Shown: positions 56,851 to 64,000 of the stretch, piece after piece
How the letters are laid out: each line of letters begins with the position of its first letter
Numbering within the stretch: the stretch's first letter is position 1
Assembly: GCA_022813625.1 (NCBI GenBank)
Contig: JAKLMB010000015.1
Location: 558,001-622,000, forward strand
DNA length: 64,000 nucleotides
Source: Aaosphaeria pasadenensis
Taxonomy: Eukaryota; Ascomycota; Dothideomycetes; Pleosporales
Direction of reading: 5' to 3'
Notes under the pieces: model-generated
Told to the model about the DNA's origin: nothing
Database searches by the model: none
Seen by the model: the letters and a program-made list of their open reading frames with translations, nothing else
Made by a program: the position numbers and the translations under genes

Positions 56851-58911
56851 ATGATCGCGCTGTCGTCTCTCCTCCTATTGGGTGGGCTATCCCTAAGCCA
56901 TGCTCTTGCACTCCCTAAGTATGCTTCTCGAGTCAATGCGCGCGCTGTAAATACTACTAGCTACGATTTCATTATTGCCGGAGGTGGAGGTGCTGGTTTG
57001 TCCATCGCGGATCGATTGACCGAAGACCCCAACAGTAAGTCGAAGGAACCTGATCAAGCCATTCACAAATCTGGCTATTGATCTTCATATGCTAATAAAC
57101 GAACAGTCAACGTGCTTGTCATTGAAGCTGGTCCATTCGACAAGGGCGACGACAGCGTCGAGATCCCTGGCGCCTGGAACCCTCTTCCATATGCATGGCC
57201 CAACCTGACTACGGAACCCCTGACTGCTCTCAACAACCGTGAAGAGATCGTCGTCTGCGCTAAGGTAGTCGGAGGAGGCAGTGTGATCAATGCTATGAAC
57301 TTGCTCCGAGCTACCGTTGCCGACTATGATGCCTGGGCCACGCTTACAGACGATGATTCTTACTCGTGGGATGCTGTCCAGCCCTACTTCATTAAGGTCA
57401 GTGTCTCCCGATTCAAAAATGATCCTTATCCAGCTGCCTAGACTCGCGACTAACATCTTACAGAGTGAGAACTTCACCGAGCCCGAAGCCGAATATGCTG
57501 CAGAGAACAACATCACTTGGGTTGACAACCTCCGAGGAAACGAAGGGCCTGTCAGATACACCTACGCCAACTTCGGATACCCTGGTCAGGGCAACTGGTA
57601 TTCGGCAGCGACCTCTGTCGGCATCAAGCCTGTTGAGGATCCCGCTACAGGAAAGAATGCTGGTATCTTCTGGGTGCCAGTCGCTTTGGACCCGGATGAC
57701 TTGACTCGATGCAGTGCTCGTTGCAACCACTACGACCGCGTCTCGGACTCTCGACCAAACTACCATGTCATTGACAGCACGAGAGTGTCCAAGATCCTTT
57801 TCAACGGAACACAGGCCGTTGGTGTCGAATATCTTGTCAGTGCCGACGGTGAGGTCTCCCAAGCATTCGCTTCCAAGGAAGTGCTCGTCTCTGCCGGTGC
57901 CACCCACACTCCTCAGCTTCTCCAGCTCTCTGGTATCGGACCGAAGGCACTTCTCGATCAGTTCGGCATTCCCGTTGTTGTCGACCTTCCCGGTGTTGGA
58001 CAAAACTTCCAGGATCACTCTTCCGTCAACATCCTCTACAACTTCACGGATGTTGTCACTCCCAACTCTGGATCTCTCATTACCAACGAAACCTTCAACG
58101 CTGAACAATTGGCCGCCTACCAGCGCCTTGAGTCAAGCGCCTACACTGTCGTCAGGGGGCTCGGCTCGGTCTTCACCACCGTGACCTACAGGGACGTCTT
58201 CGGCGACGACAACACCGTCCTCGACGAAGCCAAGGCGCGTGATCCTGCTGCGTCTCTCCCAGAAGGTACCGACCCCACCGTCATTGCTGGCTACGAAGCG
58301 CAGCGCAACATTCTTTTGGAACAGATGGACAACCCCGACATGGCCATAGCCGTCATGGCCTTCGACACCTTCGCAGGCGTCATGGTCTCGCAGGTCAAGC
58401 CCTTCAGCCGTGGAAGCATCAATATCAAGTCTACCAACACCTTCGACGAGCCCGCAATGGACTTCCGTACCGCCACCGACCCTATCGACATCCCCACCTA
58501 CGTCGCCATCATCAAGAAGCTCCGCCAGATCATGGCCGCCCCCGACATGGCTGCCATGGGACCCATCGAGGCCTTCCCTCTCCTGGGCGTCCAGAGCGAC
58601 GAGGAAATCGCTGCCGCTCTTCGCGCTTCTCTCGCGCCTTCCTCCGCCCATCAGTGCTGCTCTGCTCCTATGTTGCCTCTGGAGCACGGTGGCGTCGTGG
58701 ACAGCAACCGCAAGGTCTACGGCACCACTAACCTTCGTGTCATCGACATCAGTGCCTTCCCCATGGCTCTCTCCGGAGGCCCCATGGACAACATCTACGG
58801 AATCTCCGAGAAGGTAAACATTCCCCATTCCTTAGCAGTCTTCTTAAACCATTTTGCTAACATTTCTTTTAGGTCGCCGATGACATCAAGAAGGACTACT
58901 ACTCCTACTAA
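56851..58911 (+). CDS. Secreted GMC-family oxidoreductase
   Basis: Four exons (56851-57034, 57107-57396, 57464-58813, 58873-58911) give 620 residues. A signal peptide (MIALSSLLLLGGLSLSHALA) opens the protein, so the secretory path or vesicles are likely. The FAD-binding motif GGGGAGLSIADRL and the second GMC signature (GATHTPQLLQLSGIG) are clear. In the C-terminal substrate domain the first catalytic His is present (SSAHQCCSAP). The second catalytic His or Asn, expected six residues before the Tyr of NIYGISEKVADD, reads Gly. Some relatives in aromatic polyketide clusters, such as versicolorin B synthase, are GMC proteins that cyclise rather than oxidise, so a non-redox role is possible. The gene shares a promoter with the PKS, which ties it to the pathway. 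Confidence 0.9.
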
Positions 58912-59608
58912 ATACTCCCTTTCCATGCTTCATCCACTTGAAGCTGTATAAACTGTAGACGTACGTATGTGTTGTATTAGACATCTATATATGGTAGATA
59001 GACCTTTAGATCGTTTTATTGTTGTTGTTTTCTTTTGTTTACTAGAGCCGTTACATTCACCGCTCAAGACTGTGTTCGTTCCAGACATGAGCGGTTGAGC
59101 ATTTACACTTCAATGTATATATATGTATGTATATGTGGCCCTTGCTGGCCCTACATCAATAGACTTGTCTATCTCAAAAAAGCTTGCATTTGTTGTCTGT
59201 GTTCGTGTGCAATTCGCTCCAATTTAAGCATTTGCAGCAGGAGTTATACATTCTCCTTCAATGGCAAACATCCTTTCATGGAGTTATCATTTTTTTTAAT
59301 TTGATCGATAGATAGTACTTCAATCGTAGTATATACCTTGCCATAAATCTAAAGACCTCGTTTACATAGTTAGAATGTTCGAACAATGGAATCCGGACTT
59401 CCACATTTGGTCGCACTAGCCTAACGTAGAACTCAAATTGCCAAAAGCAGTAATTAAGTTGTAAACCAAAAGTGCGCACAAGTCATAGTCGCTTGGTGAA
59501 GAAAGATAATAGAATTATTCATTGCGCAATCTTCTGAAATGCTGTCTTTCTAATCTAAATCTAATTCTATCCCCAGCCAAATCTATCCCATCATCTCGCA
59601 CAACCCTC
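58912..59608. other. AT-rich convergent 3' region
   Basis: This interval lies between the 3' ends of the GMC gene and the dehydratase gene. It has TATA and GTAT simple stretches (59110-59140) and short ORFs without motifs. Nothing else was supported. Confidence 0.5.
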
Positions 59609-60252
59609 TCATAGATCCTCCTCCTTGCCGTGCTCAAAGATCTTATCGTGGTCATACTCAGACCAACGGATATTCGGCTCGACGCCCGCGAACTTCCAGA
59701 CGCCCTCGACCTTGCGGTAGAAAATGGTGCTGCTGCCGTGCGCGTGGCCCTTGACAGAGACCTCCGTCAGGGCGTCGTCAGCGTACTTCTGATGCGCCAC
59801 GCGCATCTGGTGGTACCCTTTGACCTCGTCATCGCTGACCTTCTCCCACTTGGACGCGCCGACGAAGTGCTGCGTCTTCAGGCGAGGGTTGCCCAGGACA
59901 TGGGGGTTGGAAGCCATAACGATGAATTCGGAGGCGGGCATGGCTTCCCAAAGTTTGTTGAGAAAGGCGCTGTAGTCAATCTAGGAAAGAGGGCGTTAAT
60001 TATGGGGAGGAGGCGGGGACAATTGGATGGGTGTTGGTGTTGGTGGGTTCTTACGCGTAGAGTGGGGGAAATGCATTTGGTGAGGCGCTCCCAGTCTTTG
60101 CTGTCGTAGCTCTCAGCCCATTCGAAGAGGGCGGCCTGGCAGCCCAGGATGTCTGCGCATTCGTCGCAATCAGCATCTTGAACCTTCTCATGATTTCCCT
60201 AGTACAAGGGTAGGAAACAATACCCACCTTCAATTGATGGAAGCTTCGACAT
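59609..60252 (-). CDS. Scytalone-dehydratase-like protein, MdpB-like
   Basis: Three exons (60252-60228, 60152-60055, 59980-59609) give 164 residues, the usual family length; the first exon is only 25 bases. The fold is the SnoaL/NTF2-type cone. With the rice-blast enzyme's numbering shifted by 6, the catalytic Tyr30, Asp31, Tyr50, His85 and His110 correspond to Tyr24, Asp25, Tyr44, His79 and His104, all present. Ser129 and Asn131 correspond to Gly123 and Ser125, so two substrate-contact positions differ (from memory of the numbering). In melanin synthesis this family dehydrates scytalone; in the monodictyphenone cluster MdpB is thought to dehydrate a reduced emodin intermediate with MdpC. The neighbour at 61484 is the matching reductase, which favours the anthraquinone role. 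Confidence 0.9.
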
Positions 60253-61483
60253 GGTTGAAATTTGATGTCGCTCGTAATACTCGTTGGGGAAAATGGGGTC
60301 AGCTGCTCAAAACAATAATGGGTTGGCAATCAAAAGATGATTTCCAAAAGTCAAAAGTGAAATCATTCAATTCGAGCCTGAAATTGGAAGGATCCCCATG
60401 CATTTCACATGTCCCACACACGCCATCTGACTTCCGTCTCGGAGCAGTCTGCATCGTAAGGCCAGCCATCGCTACGAGCACTTTCGCGACTCCGCAGTGA
60501 ACGCTCAATGGGGCATTGGACTTGGAGCTCGGAGGGCCGATGGGGGGGTGGTTGGTGCGTGGGCAGCGTGGCCGTCTCGGGGGTCTGACCATCTTACATT
60601 GTCGGTCGGAACGACCCTTGATCCTTACCGAATTCCGATCCTTTGAGAATCCTTCGTCGAGGGGGTTTCTCGCTACGATGCTGACATGATTTACGTAGGT
60701 GGCGATCTCGAGAGATTGCGGTGGCTGCTGCGAGACAGACTGGTAGGGAGGTAGGCACACAGTTATTTGTGTGTACAGCAATTGGGTGGTTGTCCTACGC
60801 GTGTACAACATTCTCCCATTGCGTGAAGGAGATCATCAATGTGAGGGGTAATAAGCTGAAAACACACCGCCCACCTTAGCCAACCATCTGACCCGACATA
60901 ACATACCTCTGTCTTTCAATGCCTTAGGCGTAAATGGCAAATTGCCGGAAGGATTCGTCGATAGCATCATTGCACTTATGTTTCCCCACAAAAGCTTATA
61001 CTTCTTGGGAAAGTTTTGCGTAAACGAACAGTCCCAACACATGAAGCAATAGAGTCGCATATTGTAGGATTTTTCTTCGCATGCAATAATGTGGAACCAA
61101 CAAGGCCATGCAAAATGTACGTTCCGTTAGCGAATTCGTCGCAAACGAGGTCTGAACGAATGCAAGTGCTGCATGAGATGATTTCCACCAGGCAGGGTAA
61201 CAAGCATGCTAAGACAAAAGACAGCCTAATCTCTCGTTCATGGCGAACGATAGTGAATCAGTGCATTGCTTGCTCGCCAATCGCTATAGCCCTTGATAAG
61301 AGCCATCAATCACAGGATCCATGGCAGGGAACCAAACATTGTGCGCAAAACAGCTTTGATTTGCTAACTTTCTTCGAAATATATATTTTATCTAAATGTA
61401 TAACCATGCACAGCCCAAAAGATCTATAGTCCCAAAACAAAAGTGCTCATTATTACATGAAAGTGATCATGGGATGTAGCTGT
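60253..61483. other. Intergenic region, dehydratase promoter
   Basis: These 1.2 kb hold the dehydratase upstream region and the reductase 3' end. GC-rich patches near 60510-60640 contain several TCGG half-sites (tcggagggccga near 60528 is TCG-N6-CGA) but no exact TCG-N5-CGA. A 137-codon plus-strand ORF (61016-61429) has no motif. Confidence 0.4.
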
Positions 61484-62445
61484 TTATGCAGCACCACCGT
61501 CGATGGTGATGGTCTTGCCGTTGACCCACTCGCCCTCCTTGGAGGCCAAGAAGCAGACGACGCGGGCAATGTCGAGAGGGTATCCGTTTCGGTGGAGAGG
61601 GGAGGCGTGAGCGGCCATCTAATTTCGTAATTGATTAGCTTTCAATGTATCCCTTGTGGTTCGAGCACCGGTGAGGTGTAAAACATTGCGCATGAACTTA
61701 CCTCCTGGAGCTGCTCGGCGTTGTAGTTCTCGCCGCCTGGGATGTAGTGCTGGGCAACATCGTGGAACATGTCGGTGACGGTACCTCCGGGTGCGACAGC
61801 GTTGACGGTGATCTGCTTGTCGCCGGCGTCCTTAGAGAAGACCTTGACGAAGGAATCAATGGCGCCCTTAGAGCCAGCATAGACGGAGTGCTTGGGAACG
61901 GTGAAGTCCTTGGCAGTGTTGGACGACATGAGGACGATACGTCCACCCTTGTTGAGGTGACGGTAAGCTTCACGAGCAACGAAGAACTGGCCACGGGTGT
62001 TGATGTTGAAGACGCGGTCGAACTCCTCCTATTGGTTGATCAGTAACTGTGTATCAAGGATGCCTTCATGGAAGTGCCCATCTCATGTGCAACTACATGA
62101 CATTGAACTTACCTCAGTAACCTCACCAAGATGTCCAAAGCTGACGACACCGGCGTTGCTGCAGACAATGTCAAGTCCACCGAAGTGGGCGATAGCCTCG
62201 TCCATCAATTTCGCGGTCTCGGAAACGTTCTGGATGTTGGCCTTGAGGGCAATGGCCTCAGTGCCGAAGCTCTTGATAGTCTCAACGACCTTCTCAGCGG
62301 ACTCCTTAGAGTTGGCGTAGTTGACGACAACTTTGGCACCGCAGCGGCCGAGCTCGGTGGCCATGGCAGCTCCAATGCCTCGTCCAGAGCCAGTGACGAG
62401 AGCGACCTTGCCATCAAGGCGGAAGGGGATGTAAGGAGCAGACAT
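61484..62445 (-). CDS. SDR of the naphthol/emodin reductase type, MdpC/AgnL8-like
   Basis: Three exons (62445-62113, 62028-61702, 61618-61484) give 264 residues. The NADPH motif TGSGRGIG (about 17-24), the SNAG motif, and the catalytic Tyr and Lys in SVYAGSKGA are visible, with GGTVTDMF after them. The C-terminus is GKTITIDGG-Ala-Ala, typical of classical SDRs. The protein is close in form to tetra- and trihydroxynaphthalene reductases of melanin synthesis and to MdpC, which reduces emodin hydroquinone so that the dehydratase can remove a phenol oxygen on the way to chrysophanol. The dehydratase gene lies just downstream on the same strand, so the pair likely acts in consecutive steps. Confidence 0.92.
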
Positions 62446-63310
62446 GTTTAAAGATTACGTGAAGAAGATGAAACTTTTCAAAGAAGATGTCAAAGTAAGA
62501 AGTAGTTGTGAGGAGTAGCAATGGTATGAAAGTGCAGATGCTGAGTAGATGATCTATAACTCCATGCATCTCACGATACCTTCAAATACACAATCATTTC
62601 TGCTGATCGGTAGTCACTGAGTCCGTAGGACCCCACACCGAACACGCTCTTACACCTAAGGACAATCGGACGTCGGGGTACCTATACCGAATCCTGTCAC
62701 CTTGGCCGGTGCGCGTTACCCCGGGAGGCCACATGCGTGGCTGGTGGCGAGGTGTTTGAACCTCCGACCACATCGGCCTCGGGTGCTTAGCTATTGTTCT
62801 TCCGCCTTACGAGGCACACTAGTCCTATGTTTGAACTGGCCTGAAAAGTGGAGATAGTTCGTCTTTTTTGTTTTGTTTTGAAGATCTACAGGTACCTATT
62901 CAATCTCCACAAATCGTGAATCATAGTTGGCCATGGTTCATCAGTTGAAACGGATATTTGGTTTGCGCATAGCTAAATCAGTTCAGGCATACACTGCGAA
63001 AATATGGGAGCACTTGTAATGTAGAAAATTATGAAATTCTGATATCTCAGCGAAGTGTATATAGCAAAGGCCCGCACAATCCTATCTCAATCAAAAAAAT
63101 ATCATCGCATCCGTAGCAGTGGTATCAGATCCCTGCTCATTAACTCCGTTCCCCGTTCCCAATGCAACGCTCTTCTATAAGGTTGATAATGCAGTTTGAA
63201 ATCCGTAGAATCGTAACGCAAATGATCATGTGCCATGCAGTCAATGCGAGGCAAACTTGATTCGAGAATATCGTCGGTGAACTTATGCACTCGACGTCTC
63301 ATGTCTTCAA
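62446..63310. promoter_or_regulatory. Promoter region of the SDR and 3' region of the regulator gene
   Basis: These 865 bases hold the upstream region of the reductase gene. Bases 62640-62790 are GC-rich with clustered CGG and CCGA words (tcggacgtcgg near 62668), as expected for zinc-cluster regulator targets, but no exact TCG-N5-CGA was seen. A minus-strand ORF at 63102-63302 has no motif. Confidence 0.4.
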
Positions 63311-64000
63311 TTAGTCCCTCCTCAGGTACGAAGCCATCGACAGAGAGAGCTTCTTTAGTCTCCGCCTCATATCGGCTTCCAATTGTTCCAACATGTTTTC
63401 CGAAAATGGCATGGAGGCATCGCCCATGGGTTGATCGACACCAGCTTCGGCCTTGATCAAGTCCTTATTGGGAACAATTCCCGCCGCCCTGATGTGCTCC
63501 TTCATCTTTCCCGAGAGCTGATTAACCAGTCTTTGAACCCGGTGGAGCTCTCCGAGCACCAACTGAGCTGCCGTGTATCGCGAATCCTCATCCAACGGAT
63601 TTTCCAGCCGTGGTTGAGTGGAGTTCGCGGCAGCATCATAGGAGTCTAGGGCTTTGAATACTATGAGTGACAATATGGCAAGTAGGTAACCGCTTTGTGA
63701 GCATGAGCACTCGAGCATGCTGCCTACCGCATCAATTGCCTGCTTGTTTGTGGCAATGACGGCTTCCATTGGTGGTGCCATCTTCTCTGGGGGTGGTGAA
63801 GGGCTGTTCCCTGCACTCTTCATCTTGGTGTTTTCACAAGATGTCTCGGTAGTCGACATGGATTGGGGAAATAGCTGTTGGAGCAAGCACATGGCTTGCA
63901 TCATGCAGCAGCCGAATGAACTGGAAAAGCCTTGAGTGAAGCTTGAGATGTCGAGGTTCAATTCGGGCATGGGCTTCTTCAAGTCGGTAATACCCGAATC
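63311..64000 (-). CDS. AflR-domain transcription regulator, MdpE-like, 5' part outside window
   Basis: The frame is open to the right edge, so the N-terminal part, where a Zn2Cys6 DNA-binding domain is expected, is missing from the window. The visible 229 or so residues match the AflR C-terminal domain: a Cys-rich helix (CCMMQAMCLLQQLFP), then ATNKQAIDAVGSMLECSCSQ and GYLLAILSLIVFKALDSY, an AAQLVLGELHRVQRLVNQL helix, and a final basic segment (RRRLKKLSLSM). This domain is found in AflR of aflatoxin clusters and in MdpE. The regulator lies at the right of the PKS genes on the minus strand and is the likely activator of the cluster, binding TCG-N5-CGA-type sites. Confidence 0.88.
   Translation of the reverse strand, partial: DSGITDLKKPMPELNLDISSFTQGFSSSFGCCMMQAMCLLQQLFPQSMSTTETSCENTKMKSAGNSPSPPPEKMAPPMEAVIATNKQAIDAVGSMLECSCSQSGYLLAILSLIVFKALDSYDAAANSTQPRLENPLDEDSRYTAAQLVLGELHRVQRLVNQLSGKMKEHIRAAGIVPNKDLIKAEAGVDQPMGDASMPFSENMLEQLEADMRRRLKKLSLSMASYLRRD

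Noticed and set aside
61016..61429. 137-codon plus-strand ORF between dehydratase and reductase
   Set aside because: No motif and no leader-like upstream sequence; not supported as a gene.
61655..61670. tRNA-like T-loop word (gttcgagcacc)
   Set aside because: It lies in an intron of the SDR and no D-arm, anticodon arm or acceptor stem can be formed around it.
63102..63302. 66-codon minus-strand ORF after the regulator gene
   Set aside because: Separated from the AflR-domain frame by its stop, with no motif; probably 3' UTR.

Overview
The window is nuclear DNA of a filamentous ascomycete (Pezizomycotina). Genes carry short introns (about 50-110 bases) with GT...AG ends, spacing is wide, housekeeping genes are of fungal type, and the right half is a fungal secondary-metabolite cluster. 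A leotiomycete-like host is possible, but that is a weak inference. All exon joins below were worked out by hand from reading frame, splice sites and family motifs; there are no RNA data.

Left part (1-33 kb), primary metabolism and cell biology: an unrecognised tail-anchored protein (15-1511, possibly cut by the window edge); PRPP synthetase (3694-5114, minus); an unrecognised Ser/Pro-rich coiled-coil protein (7495-9375, minus); about 8 kb without a supportable gene (9376-17346); mitochondrial Phe-tRNA synthetase MSF1 (17347-18955, minus), divergent from mitochondrial dicarboxylate carrier DIC1 (19370-20449, plus); a Cdc20-family meiotic APC/C activator of AMA1 type (21197-24005, minus), divergent from Rab geranylgeranyltransferase alpha subunit BET4 (24459-25662, plus); a 114-residue single-span protein (25685-26130, minus); and the 2186-residue replication-repair protein Mus7/MMS22 (26322-32882, plus).

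Right part (34.6-64 kb, running off the right edge), an aromatic polyketide cluster of the monodictyphenone / agnestin / geodin type. The core is a TE-less non-reducing PKS (SAT-KS-AT-PT-ACP, 1800 residues, 50536-56144). Around it lie a trans-acting metallo-beta-lactamase thioesterase (36201-37187), one protein fusing an EthD decarboxylase to a DUF1772 anthrone oxygenase (48916-50038), a questin-oxidase-like Baeyer-Villiger enzyme (43723-45114), an NmrA/averufin-oxidase-like protein (42258-43106), a scytalone-dehydratase-like protein (59609-60252), a naphthol/emodin-reductase-like SDR (61484-62445), a second SDR (40074-41048), a GST (34648-35562), an acyl-CoA-ligase-like protein (46010-48108), a secreted GMC oxidoreductase (56851-58911) and an AflR-type regulator (63311 to the edge).

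Inferred working: PKS plus thioesterase make atrochrysone carboxylic acid; the fused EthD/DUF1772 protein decarboxylates and oxidises it to emodin; the SDR and dehydratase pair removes a phenol oxygen (emodin to chrysophanol type); the questin-oxidase-like enzyme opens the anthraquinone to a benzophenone; the remaining oxidoreductases tailor it, perhaps to a xanthone. The most notable departures are the fused decarboxylase-oxygenase, a SAT domain whose active-site Cys position reads Gly, a GMC protein whose second catalytic His/Asn position reads Gly, and a dehydratase altered at two substrate-contact positions. Outside the cluster, DIC1 appears to need a 5-base microexon.
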